A stretch of DNA of 64,000 bases from CAYSUS01 sp964434165 (lineage in GTDB: Bacteria; Planctomycetota; Planctomycetia; Pirellulales; Thermoguttaceae): assembly GCA_964434165.1 (NCBI GenBank), contig CAYSUS010000034.1:1-64000 (forward strand), in the 5' to 3' direction. The position numbers and the translations under genes were made by a program. Shown here one piece after another: positions 43,424-52,326 of the stretch. Each line of letters opens with the position of its first letter. The stretch's first letter is position 1. The notes beneath the pieces are model-generated. The model saw nothing but the letters and a program-made list of their open reading frames with translations. It was not told where the DNA came from and searched no databases.

Positions 43424-44689
43424 TCACTTTCCCACGCAATACAGGTACTTGTCCGAACGGATCAGGATCTGATCGCCGGCGATGACCGGCGTGGCGTTGA
43501 AGATGCCGCCGTCGGCCAGGTCGTTGCGGGCGAGGATCTTCAGCTCCTTGCCTGGGGCGAGCACGAGGGTCTCTCCCTGGCGGCTGAGGCAGTAGAGCTT
43601 GCCGTCGCCCAGCACGAGCGAGGCATAGACCTTGTCCCGCGCCCCTTCGATGTCGAGCCGCTTCTCGTAAACCACTTCGCCGGTGCCGGCATCCAGGCAC
43701 GCGGCGATCCCCTTCTGCTCGACCCAGTAGAGGAGCCCCTCGCGGCAGACCGGCGAGGGGACCTTGGAGCCGGTGTTGGCCTTCCACAGCCGATGGGTGT
43801 CGGTCACGTCGCCGCGCCCGCCGCAGCGCACGGCCACGGTGGCGGGCTGGCGTCCCGCGGTGACGTAAACGACGTCGCCCACGGCGATCACGCAGGGCAC
43901 GGTGTAGTCGGGGATGCTCGCGCACTCCCAGAGTTTCTCGCCGGTGGCCGGATCGAAACCGAGCGCCTTGCCCTCGATGCTGACCACGAGTTCCTTCTTG
44001 CCGTCGGCCAGTTCGACGACCAGCGGCGTACTCCAGGATCGCTCGATGCCGCCGGCCCGCCAGACCTGCTTGCCGGTCTTCTTGTCCAGGGCGACCACCG
44101 AGTTGCTTTCCACGCTGGCGTTGACGATCACCAGGTTCTCAAACAGGATCGGCGAGGTGGCCGAACCCCAGCCGTGCGTCCCGTCGCCCACGTCGGCCTT
44201 CCACAGCAGGCCGCCGTCGAGGTCATACGCGAAAACCCCAGTGCGGCCGTAGAACACGTAGACCGCCTCGCCGTCCGTGGCCGGCGTGCTGGAGCTGTAG
44301 CCGTGCAGGGCCTGGAAACGGCGGTATTCGTTCTCGGGCGTCTTGGCCGGCTCTTCCTTCTGCCAGAGGATCTTGCCGTCGGAGAGGCGCAGGCAGACGA
44401 GCATCCGCTTCAGGTTGGCCTGGTCGCCCGCCACGTCGGGCACGCCGTAGCCCGTGTAGCAGGTCAGGAAGATGCGGTCGCCGAGCGTGATCGGCGTCGA
44501 GCCGCCGGGGCCGGGCAGGGCCGTCTTCCAGGCGATGTTCTCGCTGGCGCTCCACTTCAGCGGCAGGCTGCTCGACTCGGCGATGCCGGCCCCTTCGGGG
44601 CCGCGAAACCGAGTCCAGTCGGCAGCGGCGAACAGGGCGACAGACGCCAGGGCGAGGGTGAGTTCGCAGGTACGTTTCGTCGGTCTCAT
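43424..44689 (-). CDS. Exported PQQ-like beta-propeller protein
   Basis: 421 residues starting at 44689 with a GGGGAGA site. The signal is TLALASVALFAAADW and the opening WTRFRGPEGAGI is the typical planctomycete form. Blades include SDGKILWQKEE, YDLDGGLLWKADVG, DKKTGKQVWRAGG, DPATGEKLWECASI and DAGTGEVVYEKRLD, ending SDKYLYCVGK. It is similar in size and layout to the propeller at 30.7 kb. Function is unknown; no dehydrogenase residues are seen. A longer frame to 44779 lacks a signal. Confidence 0.85.
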   Translation of the reverse strand: MRPTKRTCELTLALASVALFAAADWTRFRGPEGAGIAESSSLPLKWSASENIAWKTALPGPGGSTPITLGDRIFLTCYTGYGVPDVAGDQANLKRMLVCLRLSDGKILWQKEEPAKTPENEYRRFQALHGYSSSTPATDGEAVYVFYGRTGVFAYDLDGGLLWKADVGDGTHGWGSATSPILFENLVIVNASVESNSVVALDKKTGKQVWRAGGIERSWSTPLVVELADGKKELVVSIEGKALGFDPATGEKLWECASIPDYTVPCVIAVGDVVYVTAGRQPATVAVRCGGRGDVTDTHRLWKANTGSKVPSPVCREGLLYWVEQKGIAACLDAGTGEVVYEKRLDIEGARDKVYASLVLGDGKLYCLSRQGETLVLAPGKELKILARNDLADGGIFNATPVIAGDQILIRSDKYLYCVGK

Positions 44690-44876
44690 CGTCGGTATCT
44701 CCCCGTGTTTGGAGTCGGCTTGCTGATCGACCTTCGCGCTGCTCTTACTCCAGCGACGGAAGGCCCCATAACGATACACAGGGGGCGAGCCTCGGGCTAC
44801 ACCCCACTGCAGAATGGTGAATCGGAATTACGAGTGAAGCGGACGGCGTGTGTTCTGGAACTGGGGTGAAGGTTCG

Positions 44877-45419
44877 ATGGCCAGGCAGTACGCGTTTCCG
44901 GGAGCATCGTGCATGTCCTCGATTATCCGCGATCCATGGCCGGACGATATCCGCTCGGACGACGTGATCTCGCCCGCGGAGATCCTCTCGCATCAGGCAG
45001 AGCTTCTCGAGGAGAAGACGGGCGGACTCCGAGAGGGCGACGTTGTTCGTCACGAGAGCCAGGACCGGATCGTCCTGGGGTTCGAGGTCGTCGCCCAGCG
45101 CGTGGACACCCGCGCACGGTTGTTCGAGGTCCAACATCGCCTGGAGTACGAGTACCCCGCCGCGATCGTGCCACCCGACCTGGATCCGCCGGATTCCCTC
45201 AAGGAGCGGGTGTATCGCTCCGGCGCACGCATCGTTGGCTTGGCGACTGCGATGCGGGGCGGACACAGGGTCGAGAACAAGGGGATCGCCTCCTCGCCAG
45301 CCGAGTTCTCGGCGAGGGTCCAGAGCGTCCTGGCGCGACCGGCCGTCAAGGCGGTCGTCCTCTCGCTGCTCGCCCGCTCCAGACCGCAGGATACGGCCGG
45401 CAGCGGCAACCCTTCCTGA
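44877..45419 (+). CDS. Hypothetical protein (180 residues)
   Basis: No family recognised. The central part (ISPAEILSHQAELLEEKTGG, VLGFEVVAQRV, FEVQHRLEYEYPAAIVPPD) alternates helix and strands; a later SSPAEFSARVQSVLARPAVK is helical. There is no signal peptide or membrane span. The start at 44877 follows a GAAGG site, with MSSII at 44913 as an alternative. It is divergent from the propeller gene and followed by a 1287-residue propeller gene. A similar-length frame runs antisense; the plus frame has the more protein-like composition. Confidence 0.55.
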   Translation: MARQYAFPGASCMSSIIRDPWPDDIRSDDVISPAEILSHQAELLEEKTGGLREGDVVRHESQDRIVLGFEVVAQRVDTRARLFEVQHRLEYEYPAAIVPPDLDPPDSLKERVYRSGARIVGLATAMRGGHRVENKGIASSPAEFSARVQSVLARPAVKAVVLSLLARSRPQDTAGSGNPS

Positions 45420-45533
45420 ACGCTAGCGAAGTGCCCGAGGCGCAGTGCCAGTGGCCTTCTCCGCGCCGCCGGTGGTAGAATGCGGCGGCCAGCCCGCCAT
45501 CGCGCCCTGCCAATTGCCCACCGGAGGAATGCC

Positions 45534-48500
45534 ATGAGGCCGACATCGAAGGACCGGATATCCCATCTTCTCGCCGTTGGCACGATAGTCCTTTGCTTTC
45601 TGGGAACGTCGGCTGCATCGTCCGATCAAGAGGTCGTGCCCCGCTTCGGCGCGTCGCGCTCGGGCTACACGCCCCAGGGAATCCGCTTGCCGCTGCGCCC
45701 CGAGTGGACCTTCAAGGATCGGCACAAGCCGCGGCCGGCGTGGCGCGAGCCGGCCTGGGAGCCGCAGCGGATCGACGTGGACTACGCGTTTCCGATCTCC
45801 GCGGGCGGCGGACGGGCCTACATGGCATCCTCCGCCGATCACTCGGTGCGGGCTTTGAGTCTGGCGGACGGCCGCGAGCAATGGCGATTCTTCACCGAGG
45901 GGCCGGTGCGGCTCGCGCCCGCAGTGCACCAGGGCAAGGTCTACGTCGGCTCGGACGACGGCGCGGTGTATTGTCTCGATGGCCGGTCGGGCGACCTCGT
46001 GTGGAAGTACCGGCCCCGGATACCGGACGAGCGCCTCATCGGCAACGAGCAGATGATCAGCCGCTGGCCCGGCCGGTCGGGCGTGCTGGTCGACGGGGAC
46101 AAGGCGTACACCACGTTCGGCATGTGGTCGGCCGAGGGGATCGTGGTGGTCTGCCTCGACGCGGCCACCGGGGCCGTGCGTTGGAAGAACGACGCGGCCG
46201 GCACGCACTACATGACGCAGCCGCATTTCGAGGCCATGGGAGGCGTTTCGCCCCAGGGCTACCTGGCCGTCTGCGGCGACGTGCTGGTGGTGCCCTGCGG
46301 CCGGGCCACCCCGGCCCTGTTCGACGCCAACACCGGCGCGCTGCGGTACAACGAGAGCGAGGGCCTGTTCCCCGGCGGGGCCTGGACCATGACGCACGGC
46401 GACCTCGTCTTCACGCCCTGCGGAACACTGAAGAAGCCCAACCCGGAGAGCCCCGGGGGCGAGGAGGCCCCGATCGCCAAGGACGCGTGCCTGGTGGCGA
46501 TCCGCGCGGCTACGGGCGAAGAGGTCTTCCACCTGCGCGACGCGCTTTGGGGCGTGATGGACCCCCACGGGCAGATGACGCTGATCGGACCCGACGGGCT
46601 GAAGAGCGTGGCACTCGATGACGTGCTCCGCGCGGCCGTCGATGCCCAACAGCGGATCTCGAACTCCGAGGGGCACTTCGTCGAGGCCGCGAAGCTCCAG
46701 CGGTGGACCACGCCGGTCGGCCGGGTCTATGAGGTGGTCCAGGCCGGCTCCACGGTGATCGTCGGGGGCCGCGAAACGCTCGCCTGCTACGACGCGAAGG
46801 GTGGACGCAAGACGTGGCAGACGCAGGTCGCCGGCGACGTTCGCGATCTGCTGTTGGTCGACGGCGCCTTGCTCGTGAGCACGACCGAGGGCGAAGTCCA
46901 TTGCTTCCGGCCCGGCGCCCAAGGTCCGGCCCGCGTGGTCCGGCCGGAGCACCACGATCTGCCGGCCGCGGAGGCAGCGAAGCAGCGCGTGGCGGCCTTG
47001 CTTGCGGCCGGCGGCGTGGACGAGGGATACGCCCTGGTGCTCGGCGAAGCCCGCACCGCGGACCTGGCCCAGCTCGCCCGGCAGTCGAAGCTCGTCGTCC
47101 ACTGGGCGGCCGGCGAGCGGGAGGTCGCCAAAGCCCGCGCTGAGCTCGACGGCGCGGGGCTGTACGGCACTCGGGTTGCGATTCACCGTGTCTCGGCCCG
47201 GCCGCTGCCGTACGTCGACTATTTCGCCAACCTCGTGCTTCTCCAAGTGGACTCGGCCGAACAACTCGACCGGACGCCGGCGGCCGAGGTCTATCGCGTG
47301 CTGCGGCCTTGCGGCGGCGTGGCCGTGATCGCCTGCCCCGAAGAGGTGAAGGCGGCGGTCGAGGAGTGGCTCGAGGCGGGCGGCGTACCCCCAGCGGAGT
47401 GCAAGCCGATCGACGTGGGCGTGCGGATCGAGCGCGGGCCGCTGGCCGGCGCAGGCACGTGGACGCACCAGTACGCCGACTCGGGCAAGAGCTGCGCTTC
47501 AGACGACCGCCGCGTGCGCCTGCCGCTAGAGGTCCTGTGGTTCGGCAGCCTGGGGCCGGCCGACATCGTCAGCCGCCACTATCGCACGCCGGCCCCACTG
47601 GCCGTCGGCGCGCGGATGTTCGTGCCCGGCATGAACCACCTCTACGCCGTCGATGCCTACAACGGGCGCATGCTCTGGCAGCGGGACCTGCCGGGCGTCG
47701 GCCGGTGGCCGGCCGCGTACCGCGGCGGGTGCATCGCCGCCGACGCTGACAGTGTGTATGCCCTACAAGGAAAGACCTGCCTGCGCCTGGACGCGGCCTC
47801 GGGCGAGACGCAGTCCACCTACCGCGTTCCAGTCAGGAGAGGGGAGCGTGGCGCCAAGCCATCGGACGCCGAGGAGGGCCCCGTCTGGGAATTCCTGGCC
47901 GTGACCGACGACTGCGTGGTCGGCACCTATGGAAAGCCCAACATCAAACGCTTGTGGTGGTCGCAGGCCCACCCGGCCAACGCGCTGCTGTTCGTGCTCG
48001 ACAAGGCCTCGGGCGATCCCAGGTGGACGTACGAGCCGCGCGGGGCGATCGACTCCAGCGCGATCGCCGTCGAGGGCGACAAGCTGCTGCTGATCGACGG
48101 ACTGCCCGACGCGGAGTTCTACACCCAGCCGCGACGCCCGAAGGCCAAGCCGCGAACCGTCTATCGCTACCCCAAGTCGGAGCATCCTCGCCTGCTCAAG
48201 GCCCTCGACCTGCACTCGGGCGAGGAGCTGTGGCGCACCGAGGAGGTCGGCCCAGGCCAGAATTCTCTCTGGGCCTCCGGCGGCGTGGTGCTGGCCACGA
48301 TCCCGTCTGACGGGGCCAACACGCTCGGCAGCTCCTACCGGATGCGGTGGAAGGGACCCAGGGTCTCCGCGTTCTCGGCCGACGACGGCAAGCTGCTGTG
48401 GACCCGCGATCAGGGAGGCGTCTCGCCCGTGATCGTGGAGGATGTGGTGTATCTGCCCGAGGCGCTCGACCTCCGTACGGGCGAGCCGGTGCTCTCGCGC

Positions 48501-49397
48501 GACCCGCTCACGGGCAACAAGGTCCCGTTTGCCGCCCGGTGCGGCCAGGGCTGCGGCAAGTACGCCGGCTGCCCCGGCGCCCTGATGATGCGGTCCGGCT
48601 CGCTGGGGTTCTATGACCTCGACGGGCGGAGCGGGACGTACCACGTGCCCAACATGCGGGCGAGCTGCTGGATCAACATGATCCCCGCCTCAGGACTCGT
48701 GCTGGTGCCTGAGGGTTCGAGCTCCTGCCCCTGCGCGTACAACTACAAGACCTCGCTGGCCCTGATGCCCGCCGAGCGCCACAACCATTGGGGCCTCTTC
48801 GGCGGGCTGCGCCGGGGTAAGCAGGATCGCATCACCGAGCTGCGCGTGAACTTCGGTGCCCCGGGCGACCGCTCCGACGCGAAGGGCAATGTCTGGTTTG
48901 CGTTTCCGCGCCCGGCCACGACCGGTCCGCGCGGGGCAGGCGGCATGGGCAAGGTGCCGTACGACGATCTCCCCATGGAGCTGCTCGACGAGAACGGCGC
49001 GGTGAAGACTGTCGCGCGCCACCCGGACTGGACGCCGCTGGAGGACTGCGACGCCCCCTGGCTATACACGTGCGGGCTGGCCGGGCCGGTGCGGCTGCGA
49101 ATCCGCCTGGACCAACAGGGCGCGAAACCGCGGACCTGCGCCCTCGATTTGTACTTCTGCGACGTGGCTGCCCCAGGCGAGTCGGCAACGGATGCTTCGG
49201 CCAGCTTCGACGTCAAGTTGCAGGGCAAGCAGGTATGGTCTAACCTCAACGTGCGCCGCGAGGCGGGCGGGCCCAACCGTACGCTTGTCAAGAAGACCGA
49301 ACTCGAGGTTGGCGACGTCCTGATGCTGGAGCTGATGCCGCGAGCCGGCGCGATTCCGGTCCTTCGCGGCATGCGACTGGTGGAGAAGACCAGGTAA
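45534..49397 (+). CDS. Giant exported fusion: PQQ-like propeller / methyltransferase-like domain / propeller / malectin-like
   Basis: 1287 residues with a Sec signal (LAVGTIVLCFLGTSAAS) and a GGAGGA site. Residues 40-470 form the first PQQ-like propeller (CLDGRSGDLVWKYRP, CLDAATGAVRWKND, CYDAKGGRKTWQTQV). Residues 484-620 read like a class I methyltransferase Rossmann domain: GYALVLGEARTADLAQLA, a beta2 region, GLYGTRVAIHR, FANLVLLQVDS and VYRVLRPCGGVAVIA. The Gly-rich SAM loop is degenerate. Residues 680-1090 form a second propeller (DAYNGRMLWQRDL, DLHSGEELWRTE) with clustered cysteines (CGQGCGKYAGCPG). Residues 1100-1287 resemble a carbohydrate-binding malectin-like domain. Function unknown; 26 bp before the isomerase-like gene. 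Confidence 0.8.
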   Translation: MRPTSKDRISHLLAVGTIVLCFLGTSAASSDQEVVPRFGASRSGYTPQGIRLPLRPEWTFKDRHKPRPAWREPAWEPQRIDVDYAFPISAGGGRAYMASSADHSVRALSLADGREQWRFFTEGPVRLAPAVHQGKVYVGSDDGAVYCLDGRSGDLVWKYRPRIPDERLIGNEQMISRWPGRSGVLVDGDKAYTTFGMWSAEGIVVVCLDAATGAVRWKNDAAGTHYMTQPHFEAMGGVSPQGYLAVCGDVLVVPCGRATPALFDANTGALRYNESEGLFPGGAWTMTHGDLVFTPCGTLKKPNPESPGGEEAPIAKDACLVAIRAATGEEVFHLRDALWGVMDPHGQMTLIGPDGLKSVALDDVLRAAVDAQQRISNSEGHFVEAAKLQRWTTPVGRVYEVVQAGSTVIVGGRETLACYDAKGGRKTWQTQVAGDVRDLLLVDGALLVSTTEGEVHCFRPGAQGPARVVRPEHHDLPAAEAAKQRVAALLAAGGVDEGYALVLGEARTADLAQLARQSKLVVHWAAGEREVAKARAELDGAGLYGTRVAIHRVSARPLPYVDYFANLVLLQVDSAEQLDRTPAAEVYRVLRPCGGVAVIACPEEVKAAVEEWLEAGGVPPAECKPIDVGVRIERGPLAGAGTWTHQYADSGKSCASDDRRVRLPLEVLWFGSLGPADIVSRHYRTPAPLAVGARMFVPGMNHLYAVDAYNGRMLWQRDLPGVGRWPAAYRGGCIAADADSVYALQGKTCLRLDAASGETQSTYRVPVRRGERGAKPSDAEEGPVWEFLAVTDDCVVGTYGKPNIKRLWWSQAHPANALLFVLDKASGDPRWTYEPRGAIDSSAIAVEGDKLLLIDGLPDAEFYTQPRRPKAKPRTVYRYPKSEHPRLLKALDLHSGEELWRTEEVGPGQNSLWASGGVVLATIPSDGANTLGSSYRMRWKGPRVSAFSADDGKLLWTRDQGGVSPVIVEDVVYLPEALDLRTGEPVLSRDPLTGNKVPFAARCGQGCGKYAGCPGALMMRSGSLGFYDLDGRSGTYHVPNMRASCWINMIPASGLVLVPEGSSSCPCAYNYKTSLALMPAERHNHWGLFGGLRRGKQDRITELRVNFGAPGDRSDAKGNVWFAFPRPATTGPRGAGGMGKVPYDDLPMELLDENGAVKTVARHPDWTPLEDCDAPWLYTCGLAGPVRLRIRLDQQGAKPRTCALDLYFCDVAAPGESATDASASFDVKLQGKQVWSNLNVRREAGGPNRTLVKKTELEVGDVLMLELMPRAGAIPVLRGMRLVEKTR

Positions 49398-49423
49398 CAG
49401 GACTCTATGCGAGGAGCCATCCG

Positions 49424-51004
49424 ATGCTGCACTGTCATCCCACGTGTCATGGCTGCTGCCATGCGGTCGATCGGCGGCATTTCCTGAAGGGCTGCGGGGC
49501 GGCGGCCCTCGCAGCGGGGTCCGCGCCTCTTGGCAAGCTGGCCGCCGAGGAGAAGACCGGCGGCAAGGTCCGCGTGGCGGCCGTGTTCCTGATGAGCATG
49601 GGCACGCGGGAGATCTGGCCGTACCCGGGCTTCGACACCAAGGGCCGCCAGCAGGAGATCATGGGCCTGTTGAGCAAGGGCTGCCCCGGGATCGAGATCG
49701 TGCCCGTCGCGGTCGAGAACCCGGGCGATCTGAAGAAGGCGATCGGCCTGAAGGACGAGGTCGATGGCTACCTTGTGTACGTGATGACGCTCGTCTGGGG
49801 CCAGCGCGGGATGCTCCTCGAAATCGGCAAGCTCGGCAAGCCGATGCTCGTTGCCGATGAGTTCCTCGGCGGCTCGGGCGTGTTCCTCACCGGCTACAGC
49901 GGACTGTGCAGCCGCAAGCTGCCGGCCGCCGCGGTCTCCACGACCCGCCTGGACGACCTGGTCCTGGTAACCAGGCAGTTCGCCCGGGTGCGCGAGCCGG
50001 GCACCACGCCCGCGAGCTTCGCCGAGCATTGCCAGAGGGTTTACCAGGGGACGTTCCCCGATCAGGGCGACATGAAGTGCGCCGAGGACCGGGTAGCTTT
50101 GCGGGAGATCGGCGAGTGCGTCGAGCAACTCCGCAAGTCGCGGTTCGTCATCGTAGGACGCGGCAAGGGCCGCGAGCAGGACTTCCTCGGGGCGAAGGGG
50201 ATCTTCATCGACTTCGACGAACTGCAGGCCTTCTACGAAAAGGTCGACCGCGACGAAGCGGCCGAGTGGGCCCGCAAGTGGAGCAAGCAGGCCGCGCCGC
50301 TTCCGGACGGGAACTACGTCGAGCCCAGCCAGCCCACTCCCGAGGCGATCGACAAGGCGGGGGGCGTGTACCTGGCCACACTCGAGCTTCTCAAGAAGTA
50401 CGGCACGGACACGGTGACCATGAACTGCCTGGGCGGATTCTCCGCGGGCAAGCTGCCGGCCTATCCTTGCCTGGGCTTCATGCAGCTTCTCGACGACGGC
50501 AGCCAAGGCGTGTGCGAGGCCATGCCCGACGACACCCTGAGCATGCTCATGGCCCGCATCCTCACCGGCCGGCCGGGCTTCGTCTCCGACCCGGCCCTGG
50601 ACACCTCGAAGAACCAGATCATCTACGCCCATTGCGTGGGCACGACCAAGGTGTTCGGCCCGGAAGGCAAGCCGAACGCCTTCCGCATCCGCACGCTGCA
50701 CAACCGCGACCCGCGAGGCGCGTGTGCCGAGTCGCTGATGCCGTCCGCGTACATGACGACCAGCTTCCGCACCAACGTCCACCGCAAACAGATGATCATC
50801 CACCGGGCCAAGGCCCTCGGGCCGCTCGACACCGAGCGGGGATGCCGCACCAAGCTCCTCGGCGAGGTGTGCGGCGACCAGGGCAAGCTGTTCGACCAGT
50901 GGGACCTGTTCGGCTGGCACCGAGTGACCGTGTACGGCGACGTGCAGGAGCCGCTGACCGAGTTCGGCAAGGCCCTGGGGCTCTCTGTGATTGAGGAAGC
51001 GTGA
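49424..51004 (+). CDS. Tat-exported L-fucose/L-arabinose isomerase-like protein
   Basis: 526 residues. The N-terminus is MLHCHPTCHGCCHAVDRRHF, a His/Cys-rich leader followed by a Tat signal (DRRHFLKGCGAAALAAG). The C-terminal half matches the FucI/AraI-like fold: TMNCLGGFSAGKLPAYPCLG, GVCEAMPDDTLSMLMARI, LTGRPGFVSDPALD, IIYAHCVGTTKVFGP. The Glu and His of CEAMPDD and YAHC fit the metal ligands of fucose isomerase-like enzymes. A secreted isomerase fold is unusual, since sugar isomerases normally act in the cytoplasm. It could be an enzyme on free sugars outside or a binding protein. A GAGGAG site precedes the start. Second of three co-directional genes. Confidence 0.8.
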   Translation: MLHCHPTCHGCCHAVDRRHFLKGCGAAALAAGSAPLGKLAAEEKTGGKVRVAAVFLMSMGTREIWPYPGFDTKGRQQEIMGLLSKGCPGIEIVPVAVENPGDLKKAIGLKDEVDGYLVYVMTLVWGQRGMLLEIGKLGKPMLVADEFLGGSGVFLTGYSGLCSRKLPAAAVSTTRLDDLVLVTRQFARVREPGTTPASFAEHCQRVYQGTFPDQGDMKCAEDRVALREIGECVEQLRKSRFVIVGRGKGREQDFLGAKGIFIDFDELQAFYEKVDRDEAAEWARKWSKQAAPLPDGNYVEPSQPTPEAIDKAGGVYLATLELLKKYGTDTVTMNCLGGFSAGKLPAYPCLGFMQLLDDGSQGVCEAMPDDTLSMLMARILTGRPGFVSDPALDTSKNQIIYAHCVGTTKVFGPEGKPNAFRIRTLHNRDPRGACAESLMPSAYMTTSFRTNVHRKQMIIHRAKALGPLDTERGCRTKLLGEVCGDQGKLFDQWDLFGWHRVTVYGDVQEPLTEFGKALGLSVIEEA

Positions 51005-51047
51005 CAACACCGACGAGCAATTGCCTTAAACGAAAGGAACAACGGCG

Positions 51048-52223
51048 ATGAGAAGCACCGGGCATGGATCGTTCTTTGCGCGTTATGGTTTCGCGGCGGC
51101 CGCCGTGAGCTTGTTGGCAATGAATCCCTTCACTCCACGCGGCATGGCGGAGGACCGGACGAAGCCGGACGCCGAGCCGCTGTTCGAGGTCCAGGACCTG
51201 TTCGAGTCGGTCCGCATCCCCAACATCGTGGTCACCACGGACGGCACCGTGCTGGCATTCGCCAAGAGCGGGCGCCTCGTGCGGCGGAGCGAGGACCGCG
51301 GCAAGACCTGGGGCCCGGTGCAGGAGGTCGGCAAGGACGCGGGCGGAAGCGCGATCGTCGATGCCAACTCGGGCGACGTGATGGTCGTACAGTCGCGGGG
51401 CGGCTCCCTGTGGCGGAGCCGCGATGAGGGCAAGACCTGGCGGCGCGAGGAGATCACCCTGAAGCCAAATCCCATGGGCCACGGCACCCCCGACGGCGTG
51501 CCCGTGCAGACGAGTTGCTCCGAGTCGGGCGTTACGCTCGTTCATGGCAAGCACAAGGGCCGGCTGCTGATGCCCGCCCGAATCCAGCCGCCCATGGGCA
51601 ACAACGCCCAGGAGTATTGGGCCTACAACTACAACACGGCCATCTTCAGCGACGACGGCGGCAAGACCTGGCAGACGAGCGGCCCGGTTCAGAGCGGAAC
51701 GGGCGAAGGCACGCTGGCCGAGCTCTCGGACGGGGCCATCTACTACAACAGCCGCTGCCACATGGCCATCGACCACCGACGGCGTATCTCTTGGAGCCAC
51801 AACGGCGGCGAGATGTTCGTCGACTGGTACACGTCCGACGAGTTGTTCGAGGTGGGCGAGCCGTTCTACTTCAAGTACGGCACCAAGCCCAGCTACGGCT
51901 GCAACGCCGGCCTCGTGCGCATACCCCTGGAAGCGACCGGCGGTAAGGACGTGCTCCTGTTCAGCACGCCGGACAACCCGGGCAAGTCGCGCGTGCGGAT
52001 GACCGTGTGGGCGAGCTTCGACCGCGAGAAGACCTGGCCGATCAAGCGCCTCGTCTATGAAGGCCCCAGCGCCTACTCCTCGCTGGCCGCCGCCCCCGAC
52101 GGCACGATTTACCTCCTCTTCGAGCGCGGCAAGAAGAAGCTCTACGAGAGCATCGCCGTAGCGCGGTTCAACCTGGCGTGGCTGATGCAGGGCAAGGACG
52201 TGCCGGGGATGGTGGGGGATTGA
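51048..52223 (+). CDS. Secreted BNR-repeat sialidase-like protein
   Basis: 391 residues with a signal-like N-terminus (FAAAAVSLLAMNPFTP). Three Asp-box motifs of the S-x-D-x-G-x-T-W type are seen: SEDRGKTWG, SRDEGKTWR and SDDGGKTWQ. RIPNIVVTTDGTVLAFAKSG is the first sialidase blade and AYSSLAAAPDGTIYLLFERG the last, so the six-bladed fold is complete. The family contains exo-sialidases and other glycan hydrolases; the substrate acid cannot be told. It follows the isomerase-like gene by 43 bp. With the upstream propeller and isomerase-like genes it may act on an acidic sugar polymer. Confidence 0.85.
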   Translation: MRSTGHGSFFARYGFAAAAVSLLAMNPFTPRGMAEDRTKPDAEPLFEVQDLFESVRIPNIVVTTDGTVLAFAKSGRLVRRSEDRGKTWGPVQEVGKDAGGSAIVDANSGDVMVVQSRGGSLWRSRDEGKTWRREEITLKPNPMGHGTPDGVPVQTSCSESGVTLVHGKHKGRLLMPARIQPPMGNNAQEYWAYNYNTAIFSDDGGKTWQTSGPVQSGTGEGTLAELSDGAIYYNSRCHMAIDHRRRISWSHNGGEMFVDWYTSDELFEVGEPFYFKYGTKPSYGCNAGLVRIPLEATGGKDVLLFSTPDNPGKSRVRMTVWASFDREKTWPIKRLVYEGPSAYSSLAAAPDGTIYLLFERGKKKLYESIAVARFNLAWLMQGKDVPGMVGD

Positions 52224-52249
52224 GTGGCGTTCGCCCTTGCGGGGGTGTT

Positions 52250-52279
52250 TTGACACAATCCTTTTGAACAGCCTATACT
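52250..52279 (+). promoter_or_regulatory. Near-consensus sigma70 promoter
   Basis: TTGACA (52250-52255) and TATACT (52274-52279) are separated by 18 bases. The expected start of transcription is about 40 bp before the ATG at 52327. It is the closest match to consensus I saw in the window. Confidence 0.65.
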
Positions 52280-52326
52280 TACCCTCCAGGGTCGCCTTCA
52301 TCCGCCAACCTCTCTGACCCGGACCC

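Noticed and set aside
44745..45266. A 173-residue minus-strand frame opposite the hypothetical gene at 44877
   Set aside because: The plus-strand frame has more balanced composition, alternating helix and strand segments and a Shine-Dalgarno site; the minus frame does not.
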